Shown in pieces: positions 39,301 through 45,195 of a stretch of 64,000 nt of DNA. The notes beneath the pieces were generated by a model, which saw only the letters and a list, made by a program, of their open reading frames with translations, had not been told where the DNA came from and did not search any database. The position numbers and the translations under genes are program-made. This DNA comes from Parelaphostrongylus tenuis. Taxonomy: Eukaryota > Nematoda > Chromadorea > Rhabditida > Metastrongylidae. The stretch's first letter is position 1. Every line of letters starts with the position of its first letter. The stretch covers positions 23,184-87,183 of the forward strand of contig JAHQIW010005189.1 in the NCBI GenBank assembly GCA_019055375.1, given 5' to 3'.

Positions 39301-39307
39301 TCATCAT
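12313..39307 (-). CDS. Nuclear hormone receptor (gene A), 11-exon model spanning 27 kb
   Basis: This is a ligand-regulated nuclear transcription factor of the nematode supplementary NHR class. Exons on the minus strand are 39307-39209, 37672-37579, 36578-36430, 29162-29004, 28224-28133, 27822-27727, 24448-24281, 24157-24042, 18690-18606, 18288-18219 and 12378-12313. Their lengths (99, 94, 149, 159, 92, 96, 168, 116, 85, 70, 66 nt) keep one frame throughout, giving about 397 residues, a normal NHR length. Residues 1-90 hold the C4 double zinc finger, 91-175 the hinge, and the rest the ligand-binding domain up to helix 10-12. The DBD exons and the exons from 24.2 kb down are strong. The 29.1-27.7 kb exons are less certain, and an exon for helices 3-5 may be missing. 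The final exon is truncated by a frameshift. Introns are repeat-filled. Family known; function and ligand unknown. Confidence 0.7.
12580..12960. repeat. Direct repeat of a dispersed-repeat arm
   Basis: Blocks near 12740-12805 (AACGCCTCCTTACAGCGCTG, then GCGCCGCGCGTTATT) and 12900-12970 (AAGCCCTTTTACAACACTGT, then GCGCGTCGCGCTTTAT) are diverged direct copies. Inner text such as GAGCTCTTTCTCTAAAC is shared with repeat R. Confidence 0.5.
13058..13366. mobile_element. Long-arm hairpin MITE, family M1, copy 1
   Basis: Two arms of about 130 bp run inward from CATGTGATGTGGTCTGTTAA (left) and the inverse of TAATAGACCACATGACATG (right). Both contain CACGTGTTTCGATC/CACGTGCTTCGACC and a GTCTTTAG-CAATCCTC inner block. 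The center is GC-rich. Related ends occur at 15918-16345 and 11070-11160. Confidence 0.75.
13590..13875. repeat. Diverged direct repeat, unit about 150 bp
   Basis: Both units carry AGGAAACA-ACA, GAATGATTACGTAGTCTAATG-like text and the shared string GTCTAATGGAAGAGCTCTG (13658 and 13807), then CACACG-TGTGAAA. Not coding as far as I can see. Confidence 0.6.
14535..15700. repeat. Cluster of related long-TIR arms in both orientations
   Basis: Rightward arms begin near 14535 and 14870; leftward (inverted) arms end near 15370 and 15700. All share blocks such as AAAACGTATTT-TTGGTC, TTTTTGATGTTCAAATAA-like, TTTGTTTCTCA and AGATTTCTCGCTGA. This suggests nested insertions of one non-autonomous family. 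Boundaries are approximate. Confidence 0.5.
15918..16345. mobile_element. Long-arm hairpin MITE, family M1, copy 2
   Basis: The left arm reads TTTTATGAGGTCTGTTATGG, GGACACGAGTTTCGGC and TTTCTTGCAAGGGGATATGC. The right arm (16190-16345) is its diverged inverse, including GCATATCACCTTGCAAGAAA. The outer 60 bp match copy 1; the inner part is different, so the family keeps its ends while the interior turns over. Confidence 0.65.
16346..17819. other. Intron of gene A; simple repeats only
   Basis: Between the helix 10 and last exons of gene A. GTT-rich (17548-17590) and CAA-rich (17675-17750) stretches lie close together and could pair. Nothing else recognised. Confidence 0.4.
17820..17960 (-). 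repeat. Family P tRNA-like repeat, single inverted arm
   Basis: It reads ACCCAATAATATATAGTAGT, GCGTCAGCCGAGTTTCAAAC, CTCTTCCCGGGAGCGTGTGC and GTTGCACCACCGACATTTGC, the inverse of the tRNA-like block. The sequence 17548-17590 and 17675-17750 just upstream are GTT- and CAA-rich microsatellite stretches. Confidence 0.5.
18219..18288 (-). CDS. NHR gene A exon: LBD helix 10
   Basis: A 70-nt exon lies between GGAAATTCAG (18289) and CAG|GTAAAT (18218). Joined to the previous exon it encodes RNERKIDDYAARFGELMCLL and ADAQ. A-A-R-F-G-E-L-x-x-L-L is the classic helix 10 motif of NHR ligand-binding domains, where dimer contacts lie. The gene B counterpart (55701-55632) is the same length and about 70 percent identical by eye. 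Confidence 0.88.
18606..18690 (-). CDS. NHR gene A exon: LBD helix 9
   Basis: An 85-nt exon follows GTTAAG (18691) and ends at TATCG|GTAAGC (18605). It encodes RGYEKMGKIAEKYREQIFY followed by DLSNHY, the amphipathic helix 9 that precedes the Y-R-N of the next exon. The gene B copy at about 55999-55915 reads RGNEKIERIAKKYREQIFYD in the same frame and uses the same kind of GTTAAG acceptor. Confidence 0.85.
18876..19732. mobile_element. Nested long-TIR element, GGTACTGTTCTATTATG family
   Basis: Two arm types are present. An A arm starts at 18876 (GGTACTGCTCTATTATGGCG) and a B arm at 19082 (GGTACTGTTCTATTATGATG), both pointing right. An inverted A arm ends at 19732. The A arms share TTTTTGCTTTTGCAAAA and ATTTCAACGGCATGTT-like blocks and are about 200 bp. 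So 19082-19732 is one element with unlike arms, preceded by an extra solo A arm. No transposase seen. Confidence 0.7.
19805..20035. repeat. Palindromic tRNA-like repeat, family P, compact copy
   Basis: Two tRNA-like blocks meet head to head at about 19915. The minus block reads GCGCGTGCTCTAACCCGTTG and the plus block GGTTAGAGTACGCGCTTCCG then GGTTTGAGTCCCGCCTGACG. Both flanks extend to ATCACT-CACTGGGTAT. The central spacer seen in other copies is missing, leaving an almost uninterrupted 220-bp inverted repeat. Confidence 0.75.
20036..22059. other. Intron of gene A, no feature recognised
   Basis: Between exons ending 24042 and starting 18690. A minus-strand frame at 20931-21113 follows a good TTATTTCAG acceptor and ends near CCTTTCAG, but it has no motif and would break the phase chain of the gene A model, so I leave it uncalled. 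Confidence 0.4.
22060..22660 (-). pseudogene. Mariner transposase relic (D,D34D type)
   Basis: The minus strand encodes LILHQDNAKLHVAKLTKRLL, with the second catalytic Asp, and LPYSSDLSPTDYRF, with the third. The tail LLERWQKFIQENGAYLK lies near 22080 in another frame. Upstream, degraded pieces resemble the first-Asp region and the linker (PAGETINAKRYC). At least three frame changes. No clear TIRs were found. It lies in the intron of NHR gene A between 24042 and 18690. Confidence 0.8.
22880..23990. repeat. Dispersed repeat R, paired inverted arms
   Basis: The left arm (22880-23010) contains CTCATTCACTGGAGGAAAAT, GTTCTGGTAACCATTC and TGTCGCCGGTTTTTGAAAAG. The right arm (23800-23970) is its inverse. 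The interior has an 83-codon open frame (23501-23752) without recognised motifs. The same arms recur at 26490-27345 and 61500-61690. Confidence 0.55.
24042..24157 (-). CDS. NHR gene A exon: LBD helices 7-8
   Basis: A 116-nt exon lies between AAATATTTCAG (24158) and TCATCAA|GTAAGTA (24041). It encodes a helical segment with RIVLSEVEFMAILTLTLWSS. The E-V-E-F-x-A-I-L pattern is the usual helix 7/8 signature (E-E-F-x-x-L-K) of NHR ligand-binding domains. Gene B has an exon of identical length at 59573-59458 with a nearly identical C-terminal half (SEVEFMAILTLTLWSS). Confidence 0.85.
24281..24448 (-). CDS. NHR gene A exon: mid ligand-binding domain
   Basis: A 168-nt exon follows TAATTTTTGACAG (24449) and ends at GCGCA|GTATAT (24280). 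It encodes 55 full codons including DDFRAEYVHSDYFDINASD, then a basic region with KSVLCKRFLRTL. Entry and exit phases (1-nt entry, 2-nt exit) fit the neighbouring exons exactly. The downstream intron sequence is recognisably similar to the intron before the matching exon of gene B at 59.65 kb, which supports common ancestry. The helix assignment within the LBD is inference. Confidence 0.6.
24950..25510 (+). pseudogene. Mariner transposase relic, strongly decayed
   Basis: The plus strand at 25055 reads FPKADIAPKMVIMTAWRSTF, which parallels the P-K-x-x-x-x-x-K-x-M-x-T-x-W-W segment of mariner transposases. From 25310 another frame gives KLNEILSHAPYSPYFFLTDC, the third-Asp region with the catalytic residues altered. 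Many stops and shifts. It lies in the intron between gene A exons at 27.7 and 24.4 kb. Confidence 0.6.
26088..26150 (+). repeat. tRNA-like fragment
   Basis: GGGATGGCGGTAGTCGAAGA, then GTGGGTTTGATCCCGATCTC. The second part is a fair B box, and the spacing from the GGCGGTAG start is short for a tRNA (about 60 nt). Likely a tRNA pseudogene or SINE head. Confidence 0.3.
26455..27345. repeat. Dispersed repeat R, second inverted pair
   Basis: The left arm includes GATCTCATTCGTTGAAGAGA, GTAGGAGTGTTGCTAACTAT and GTCGCCGGTTTTGCAAAG. The inverse appears at 27185-27345. Inner block TTGCCGCACGGAGCTC is also seen in the 60.9-61.1 kb copy. It lies between gene A exons. Confidence 0.5.
27727..27822 (-). 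CDS. NHR gene A exon: LBD helix 1-3 loop
   Basis: This 96-nt exon starts after TTTTTCAAG (27823), a weaker acceptor, and ends at CA|GTGGGT (27726). It encodes MMLTLTTYSDLKNLECL, then CGADEPQDIYCIK. The pattern of T-T-Y-x-D-L-x-x-L-E followed by an acidic loop and a Cys resembles the segment after helix 1 in supplementary NHRs. The 209-nt exon at 60331-60123 has a loosely similar stretch, NLEHL and later C-x3-KQ. The 3' boundary is the least certain in the model. Confidence 0.5.
28133..28224 (-). CDS. NHR gene A exon: probable LBD helix 1
   Basis: This 92-nt exon lies behind the acceptor CGCTTTCAG (28225) and ends at AA|GTAAGC (28132), phase 2. It encodes MRTFVALMFELEASYWTYR followed by ILPEQQRD, an amphipathic helix with an aromatic and Arg end, compatible with helix 1 of nematode NHR ligand-binding domains. 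The phase matches the following exon at 27822. I infer NHR membership from position, strand and phase rather than from a diagnostic motif. Confidence 0.55.
29004..29162 (-). CDS. Cys-rich exon, probable hinge of NHR gene A
   Basis: An open segment of 53 codons is bounded by a GTGTTAG acceptor (29163) and a GAA|GTAATA donor (29003), both phase 0, so it joins exon 3 and the next exon in frame. It encodes a basic stretch (DSKRDRKAK), then KCLPCMQCLSGPC and later LCRHRRYC, seven cysteines in all. This is unusual for an NHR hinge and I do not recognise the motif from any family. It could belong to a different minus-strand gene. Codon quality and frame look coding. The open frame also continues past the donor for about 30 residues. 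Confidence 0.4.
29990..31045 (-). pseudogene. IS630/Tc1-superfamily transposase relic, nearly full length
   Basis: The minus strand from 31045 encodes an N-terminal HTH (RIAVIDLPKMGMKAADIVK, then NVYKAVKRFKESG), a second HTH linker (NIAKNKLKLRSYKTARVHFL), the first catalytic region (VLFTNEMIFAVE, with Asp changed to Asn), WAAIFTTVRTPLVFVNRNVK, then the second Asp (QQDxAP), and WPSKLPLFNPMGCPVWDILE for the third region, where the usual S-P-D-L-N-P-M-D has lost the Asp. The C-terminal helix is also present. Stops and shifts occur throughout. The order and length match insect and nematode Tc1-like elements with W-P-x-x-S-P-D-L-N-P. Confidence 0.75.
31903..33099 (-). mobile_element. Mariner with both TIRs, transposase mostly lost
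   Basis: The left TIR GGTTGGTGCAAAAGTAACTG starts at 31905 after TA. The inverted right TIR CAATTACTTTTGCACCAACC ends at 33097. These are the widespread mariner ends also seen in Hsmar2-type elements. The minus strand near 32860-32780 encodes KMGHETAETTHNSNSTFGS, then ERIVHWWSK, the first HTH of the transposase, and RKAIIGDDNPEAM with LTVNQSIVVHH follow at 32710. The catalytic part is absent; 32150-32450 instead holds a palindromic tRNA-like insert. Confidence 0.8.
32150..32450. repeat. Second type of palindromic tRNA-like insert, inside a mariner
   Basis: On the minus strand, 32300-32205 reads GGTGGGGTAGTGGTAGTAGC and later GATATGATTCCCGGCC. On the plus strand, 32370-32445 reads GGCGGGTTTGATTTCCGCCT, then CATTGCTCACC. 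The outer ends (GGTGAGCAA and its inverse TTGCTCACC) mirror each other. So this is again a tRNA-like unit in head-to-head form, unrelated in sequence to family P. Confidence 0.5.
33430..34130 (+). pseudogene. RTE-type LINE, 3' end of ORF2 and tail
   Basis: The plus strand encodes the post-RT C-terminal domain of nematode RTE elements. Seen are NDLAPELSRRKRADWGMVRS, MTNIPALMYTSETWSLRKQD, MRERILNSD and, after a shift, KIRWAGHVMRFNDD, then FIGRPPIRWSNFFTKRLKER and SYTRDRGKT near the end. The 3' tail carries short GATACAGGT repeats at about 34105-34125, as is usual for RTE. It is 5'-truncated, like most insertions of this class, and has at least two frame changes. The reverse transcriptase and endonuclease domains are not present. 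Confidence 0.8.
34459..34890 (-). mobile_element. Mariner relic, 3' half, same family as 7.07 kb
   Basis: The minus strand encodes QQDNIRPHAA (second catalytic Asp of the D,D34D set), then LPHPTYSPDAPSDFGVFRSV containing the third-Asp region in altered form, then a tail with WYFDQIRNLAHR and QKVVENGGHCFE. The 3' TIR GGATGGAAAGAAAGTTCTGG starts at 34459 beside TA. The copy is cut off near 34890 at an A-rich tract, so the N-terminal half is missing. Frameshifts are present. Confidence 0.8.
34900..36034. other. Intron of gene A, no feature recognised
   Basis: Between the 34.5-kb mariner relic and the S2 SINE. Only short non-motif frames. Confidence 0.4.
36035..36320 (-). repeat. SINE family S2, nearly complete
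   Basis: Read on the minus strand it has GTCACTGGTTCGATCTCGC (a good B box), CCATCCCTCCGGGGTCGG, TTGTCTGGGAGGATAAGCAG, CGAGTCATTGTAAAGGCCAG and GGGATTGATTAACGCCGAGA, ending in tandem TTTATCC units. The repeated tail is typical of retroposed SINEs. It lies in the first long intron of gene A downstream of the DBD exons. Confidence 0.65.
36430..36578 (-). CDS. NHR gene A exon 3: zinc finger 2 end and hinge start
   Basis: The exon follows a textbook acceptor, AATTTTTTCCAG, at 36579. Joined in phase to exon 2 it gives C-QLNVPRKMK-C-KK-C, exactly the C-x9-C-x2-C of the second finger, then CRFSKCLSAGLQPKR, the conserved DBD end. The exon was extended to a GTAAAC donor at 36429 (phase 0), after HCDL. 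An earlier donor just after QPK is possible and would drop about 24 hinge residues. A SINE lies immediately downstream on the same strand (36320-36035), inside the 7.3-kb intron. Confidence 0.88.
37579..37672 (-). CDS. NHR gene A exon 2: P-box and zinc finger 2 start
   Basis: This exon encodes 31 residues plus one base. It begins VCGACVAFFRRSV, which is the second Cys pair of finger 1, the DNA-reading P-box (CGACVA) and the invariant FFRR. It continues to YVCCRGDDGCQLN, where C-RGDDG-C gives the C-x5-C spacing of finger 2. The acceptor is AATTATTAG at 37673 and the donor AATG|GTTAGT at 37578, phase 1. No other reading gives this motif, so the DBD assignment is firm even though each exon is short. 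Confidence 0.88.
37673..39208. other. Intron 1 of gene A
   Basis: It separates the two halves of zinc finger 1. It contains an M1-related flank near 38405-38450 and otherwise AT-rich unique-looking sequence. Confidence 0.5.
39209..39307 (-). CDS. NHR gene A exon 1: N-terminus and first half of zinc finger 1
   Basis: The exon starts with tandem ATG codons at 39307 and encodes 33 residues. The last part carries the first Cys pair, CRVC, and the conserved HFG before the third cysteine (CRVCEREYDRLKHFGIQ). The spacing between Cys2 and Cys3 is 14 residues instead of the usual 13, with the extra residue before HFG. The donor CAG|GTAGTT at 39208 is strong and phase 0. The start is chosen because a TTGTTCAG acceptor lies only four bases before the ATG, as is typical of trans-spliced nematode messages. 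Confidence 0.8.
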
Positions 39308-39320
39308 ACAGCTGAACAAT
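39308..39320 (-). promoter_or_regulatory. Probable spliced-leader trans-splice acceptor
   Basis: Reading the minus strand, ATTGTTCAG ends at 39312 and is followed by CTGT and the ATGATG start of the NHR. An acceptor this close to the initiator codon with no coding sequence before it fits SL1-type trans-splicing. It could instead be the acceptor of an intron behind an unseen 5' non-coding exon. Confidence 0.45.
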
Positions 39321-40479
39321 CCTTCGGTCAGAATTTCGCAAGGCTCAGAGGTTGATAAGAGCCACCAGCGACAAGCTCTCCACTTGTTTGTATTCAAGCC
39401 GCTTAAGGTTTAACAAAATTCCGCTTTTTGCCCGACTAGGAGACTGAAAGAGTAGCCATAAAGAGGTTGCTTTTAATAACTTAATGGTAATCCAGATTAA
39501 AAGAGATTAGCTTACAGTAGACGAGGCAAATATACCGAACTCATTATCATTATTCACCCTTATTAGTTATTAGGAGAAATAGTCTTACAATGATTTTAAT
39601 GCCTATTCGACATTTCCAAAAGAACGTTGGGACATTCTAAATAATTTCTTCAACAAAATCACCCTCACCGAATGGTTACTGCGCTATACAGTATACAAAC
39701 CGTATCAACATAGGCATATACCGATAAACTGTCTTGGCACAAAACCGAACAGCTAGGTTCTCTTGGATCAAGGTAGAAAAAAGTCATATGTCACGCGAGA
39801 TTTGCATATCCTTCCAGTGTAGACTTTTTGTACACACAATTTGCTGTTAAGAAACAATGGACGATGATGACTCTGATTTTGATGAGCGTTTTGAGTTGTG
39901 GAGAGAAGAGGTTAGCAGTGGAGCTTGTGTGAATTGATATAGATTCGTAACGACTGCAGGGTATACTCAAGCGTGATATTAATGCGGCAACTGTATGACT
40001 ATATGTTCATCATTTTGAGAGTTAGTAATGTTTATATCTAACTCATATGTCCTTGTTTTTCTAGGGTGAATTAATTCCAGTCGTATCTCAATCTTATACC
40101 ATACTGATCACTTAGAAAACACTCCATTTATTCCTTGTACGACGAAACCTCCTCATTCAATGTGTATTGAGTGGTTTCAGCGGCATTTATGGAAAAGCCG
40201 GTCAAAGGCTTCTCATGTTAAAGAAAGTTAACTAATGTAAAAGAGCTGTTTGATAAGCTTACAAGGCTGAAACACGACAAATCTTTGGTAGTGCTGAGTA
40301 CACGCTTCTGCACTAACGAGAAAAGTTGCCCTTCAGAAAAAGCGAATTAAGTGCCGGTGTAAAAAGATGTCTGGAAAACGGCGATGTGGGATACTCTGTA
40401 GGAGTTGAAGAAATTCTTACTGACACATTACATCGGCAATGGATTTCGGACTTCTGCTTGAATGTCTATGCATAACAAA

Positions 40480-40730
40480 GGAGTGCATGATATGTCATAA
40501 CGGTAAAGACAGAGAGTGCATGAGCACAGGTATATTATGTCCTGTCACTTGCAAAACATGAGGTGACGAATACATGGGCAAAACGGGTGACTCCTTTAAG
40601 CCCCAGCAAACGAACACTTAGGCGCAAAGTCAGTAGGTTGCACAATTAGCCCTGTAAGTGCACATAGGGCAGAGCGGCATAACAGTCTGAGGTGATTATT
40701 AACCACTTGATTCCCACGTTGATTTTTCAC
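40480..40730 (+). pseudogene. Second GIY-YIG (Penelope-like) relic
   Basis: The plus strand reads CHNGKDRECMSTGILCPVTC, then after a stop GDEYMGKTGDSFKP, and after further lesions SAHRAERHNS. The Cys-rich leader, E-Y-x-G-K-T-G and A-H-R-A-E-R-H-N match the order of the endonuclease region seen at 6 kb, but keep the amino part that the 6-kb copy lacks. Several stops. The upstream 40140-40380 may hold more of the element and shows weak similarity to 53590-53700. Confidence 0.55.
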
Positions 40731-40989
40731 GCGCTAGCGGTAGGATCACTCGGTGAGTGCGAAGTGTTAAAAGGACAGTGTGGCACTTTTTCAATGAATA
40801 TGAGTCTTTATCACCAATAAAGAGGGTTCCAATTCTGTAAATGAGCAAATATGACAGAAAAGATCTCAATAATGCTATTTTGGTTAGAACATGCCAAATT
40901 AAAGCAATCATGGAGCAATAAATTTCGTTATAGTGATGCTGCCCATTCCAACGCGATGTCACTTCATCAATAATTTGGAGCAATTATTG

Positions 40990-43449
40990 CATGAGTAGGG
41001 GAAGCCAAAAGTTGAGAATTTTATAGAGTTTTAGAAGAGGCTCTGCTCTATTGCATCATGGGTGATCAGTTTTGATGTTATTCAGCTTATACTTCGATAT
41101 GATCATTATTACTGGCTCAAACCTTTGCCACTGGTTATGCCCATTGATTTTACGTGTTCTACTCATTATTTTCTCTATATGCCTCTTCTCAACCAAGCTC
41201 AGTATTAAAATCAGCATTTCTCAAATTATCAAATTATTGAAAGCAGTCTAGTGAAATGTTCCTTTACGTGGAAAAACCAAGAAAAGGCGAATACATTCCG
41301 CTCAATGCGGCAACCTTTTACACAGCTCGTATTGAATGATGGTTTGGAAAAGCTGAGCGCTCTTTTCACAAGAAATTCGTCCATAAAAATCCTTTTAACA
41401 AAAATCTATTCTTTCGCAGCGACACCACTTGCTTAACATTAAAGTTTCATTACATAATAGCAGAAAATTCACTTTGACGTTGAAGCAGCGCACTCCGAAA
41501 GCAAAAGGCAATCTTTCTTCGTAAGTAAAGCGTAGTATGAAGGCCGTCTCACAGACCATACTTGGTATCAAAGTCGGAATTTTCAAAGCTGTCAAATACC
41601 ACAAGAAGTTAGACTAATAAAGACGCAACAGTAAGCAAATTTTTCTTAGAACAATTGGATATACGTTCGCTTCAAGGATGTTCTGCTTTTTGTTGAATCC
41701 AAGAAGTCTTTTCGATCATAGACGTTCTTTATAGAAAAAAACCTTTATAGGAGTCTCTTTTGTGACATTCCATCATTGAGTAGTATTGTTATCTCAGAAT
41801 CTAAATTTATCACATACTTCCCACATTTACATTCTGCGTGCGCCGTAAAAAATCCTAGCGCCTGGCGAGAGACTCGAAATGATAGCACATGTAAATGCTA
41901 CTTAACTTAAGTGGTTCAAATTCTGAGAGACGAGTCAAAAACATTGGCACGAGAATCCTCATGGTTTTCTGGATAATTTTTGGAAAGTCCAGGAATGAAG
42001 GAAAAGGAAGAGTGCTCAATATTACTGAATTCATGTGATTTTATTTCAGATACATTGTATGGATGGCGATGGGCAGCACTACGCATCAGCTGGCACTTTT
42101 GTTTGACTCGACCTACTGACTTTAAGACGGTATCAGACGTTATCCCTCAGTAGAAACATAGATAGTCTAACATTCAATACATGATGAGTGGCCCATCTTG
42201 AATAGAGCACTGTTTGGAAATACCCTAGATTTCCATTTAAGCTGCAGCTCACTCACGTATACGAATAACGTTACACATATACGCTCAGGCTCTCAGGAAC
42301 GTGAGCTAGCCAAAACGTTAGTCATAGATCTTGAGGAAGACATACCAACCTCGCGAAAACTTAATTAAAGATTAGTTTTTGAGATTAAGGCAACGAGTAA
42401 TGTAAGCGAAAGAAAGTTAGGTTAGATTAGATTATGGAGGTGCATCGCCATGCCAAAATTATCGCTGACGCTTTGGTCGAAGGAAGTGGATTCGAAACTG
42501 AGTGAATTTCTCACAATAATAACCGTGATCCTATTTCCTAATACCATAAATCTCCATAAATAGATTCATAGATCAAAGTGCTTTGTGGTGAAAAACAGGC
42601 GCGCGCGTGCACTTTTTTCCAGATTTTGTTCCCCTTGATTTTCAATTTTTTCATTTACTTACGCTTCAGTTGGGCATTTTTGCTTGAAAAAATATTTCAA
42701 TAACGAAAAACGAGCGTGTTTGTCCTCCTTTTATTGCAAGAAATAAACCGCTCTTATCTATGGAACACAGGGTAACTTGAATCAGTCGTGAACGTTACTG
42801 TGTCGTTCGTACATTTTGAAAGCTTCAGCTACTCCAAATATATTCCAGACCGCTTATTAATCGTCTAAACATAGTTTCTTAATAGGAATGAGCAAAGTTT
42901 CAAGTATTAAAGATCTGCTAGAATGTTGCAGGTGCAATACGAATTTCTAAAATTCAATGCTTCATACGAGCATAAGACACTCCTTTCAAAGGCTTGAATA
43001 ACATAATTAACCCTTTCGGGGCTATCAATTCTAACAGTCACACGCAGTATATGTCGCGGACTTTTGGTATTTGATCAGGGATTTTTCACTTTTTTTGGAT
43101 AGAAGTCTGGGGTTTCTTGAAATATTTCGACACTCTAAGATTTTTCCTATACACTCGCATGCTTTTAATGCAAAATTACGCTTATGTTTGAAAAGAAAAG
43201 CTCTCTTTCATTACGAAATTACAGAGATATTGGCATTCTGTTAATCGTAATAAGTTGTACAAAGAATATAATGATATTATTATATAATATATCGATAAGT
43301 TTTGATATATTTCAATATAAACAACATTTGAGATTTATAATAGTGAGTGGAAATTGGAAAACGATTAGCAGTATGTCGAAAGAAGCTCTTGCACAATGCA
43401 TGTATGCCAGGTCATCATTAGTTCTTACCATAACCAAGTTTTTATAGCA
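40990..43449. other. Region 5' of gene A; old repeats only
   Basis: Block 41690-41850 (AAACCTTTATAGGAGTCTCT) has diverged relatives at 45820-45910 and 52470-52600 (AAACCTTTATAGGAAACTCG). These flank the piggyBac relics and may be arms of a related non-autonomous element. No gene seen. Confidence 0.4.
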
Positions 43450-43640
43450 GGGATTTGTTCATTTGTGTTAATTTATATAATGATGCACATGAGGAAGACG
43501 GAAACCTATGAGTTACAGGAGATTTCTGTGCAAGAAGGGTCAATCGTATCCAGGAAAACCAGTAAGCATAGCAGGCTACCCATTCTATCATTATTTCAGC
43601 AAATTCAAGTTTTATTCCTAGTCTGGGTGTAGAGACCTGC
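43450..43640 (+). pseudogene. Upstream segment shared by two piggyBac-like copies
   Basis: At 43490-43566 the plus strand reads MRKTETYELQEISVQEGSIV and then SRKTSKH. A similar stretch lies at 50690-50760, directly before the second piggyBac copy, ending in the same AGAACCAGTAAG-like bases. I infer that it is a 5' exon or leader of the piggyBac-like element. It has no domain I recognise. Confidence 0.4.
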
Positions 43641-44221
43641 TTTTTCCTGACAATCGAAGCCTGATACTTTGGCAATGCGCTGGATTGGCTGCTGTATAAA
43701 GTTTACAAAGTATGATGATTTCACATTAGCTACGAGCTATACTAGCCACTGCATATTGTAGCTAATGTAGTTGTACCCCGTATAATTATGTATGTTTTCT
43801 AGGTTAGTGTGAGAAATCGGACCTGTGTGTAAGAATATGTTTGCAAGCTGTTTTTTGTTGATGTTGTCTTTTATGGAAGATATTGTAAAGTGGTAGTTGT
43901 TGATTTTGTAAGAAAAGTTATGCCCAAATAAATACTATGAATAAAAGGTGTTCTACTCTGGTGAAACTTGAAATCTTACACGCTGCGTCCAAAGACGTGT
44001 TGCGAACCTCTGCCATATATGTAGATTAAGCAAATGAATCGCATAGACCAAAGCCAAAGCACATGTGCGCGAAAGTGAAAATATATAACTTCATTGATTG
44101 CGTAGCATTCTGGCTAACTAGCTGTCACATCACTATCGTTTTGGTAGTTTAGCTGCTTTCGAGTATTCGCTTCTCTTCTTCATCTTACTACCAATGTGAG
44201 TTTATTACTCCATTACAACTG

Positions 44222-45195
44222 CCTTGCTATGTTGTTTGCGAATATTCCAGATCTTACCTTTCAGCGACGTCATGTCGAGAGAAAAAGACGGGAAGCCTTA
44301 GGACAAGAAGACTGGGAAGCTTTCCAAGATGAAGAGTTGGTAGCTATGCTCCAAGGCTTCGCTACAGCTGAGGTGCAAACGCTGAGAGGACACTGGTAAC
44401 GAATCAGACTAAACGTGCACACTCCACAAGGTTCTGAAGATGACGATGATGGAACTGACGATGCACAAAGAGCTCTTTTGAATGTTGACATCGTAGTTGG
44501 TGATTGGGCTACCAATGTGCAGCCACACACCGTCCTGCCCTTCGGTAACGCAGCGGCAGGTGTCCAACACAGCATTGTTACCGGGTGCCAGCAACCAGCT
44601 CATTACTGCGAAATGCTCATGACGGATCTTTGGGAGTTGATTATAGGGCAGACAAATATCTATGTCACTAGAAGAACACCGATTTTGAGGATACCACTGT
44701 GGAAGAAATGAAGACTTTCATAGCTTTGTGTATGCAATTGAATGTTGTGAAGCTACCACACTTGAAAAATAACTAGAGCAGTCATTCGCCTTTTAGGAAC
44801 CCCTTCTTAGGAGTATGAGGTCGTGGCGAGTTACAACAAGCACAAGCTGCTCGTCGACTTCACTGACCAAATGGCTACCTATTGCTCATACACCAGGAAC
44901 TGATGTAAATGGTGAGTGTGTTTTTCTGCGATATTGCTTCACAATATCTAATTTCACAGTTCAAGTACATCCGCCTGCTCTTCCACCTGGTGATCCATAT
45001 GTGCCTGATGAACGCGTGGAAAATCTACAAAGACTGCGTCAAAAAAATTCGTTCACCGATTTCAAGATGGATGTTTATCTCAGATACTTTCATGATTATG
45101 CCGCGCCACAGTCGGCACCTAGGCGTATTCTCGATGTCACTTTGCCACGTCGTGGACGTTGCATTGGATGTCATAAAAAAATGGTGATACCGTAA
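44222..45195 (+). pseudogene. piggyBac-like transposase relic 1 (N- and C-terminal parts, core missing)
   Basis: An acidic N-terminal region (EDDDDGTDDAQRALL) leads to DIVVGDWATNVQPHTVLPFG and LMTDLWELIIGQTNIYVTRR. After a shift, DTTVEEMKTFIALCMQLNVV matches the early DDE_Tnp_1_7 (piggyBac) domain. The sequence then jumps at about 44800 to YNKHKLLVDFTDQMATYCSY, the V-D-x-x-D-Q-M motif near the third catalytic Asp, followed by LLFHLVIHMCLMNAWKIYKD and a C-terminal CIGCHKK cysteine stub. The segments with the first two catalytic Asp residues are deleted. Several stops. Confidence 0.8.

Noticed and set aside
44270..44603. Ser/Cys-rich minus-strand frames
   Set aside because: They are antisense to the piggyBac N-terminal region.
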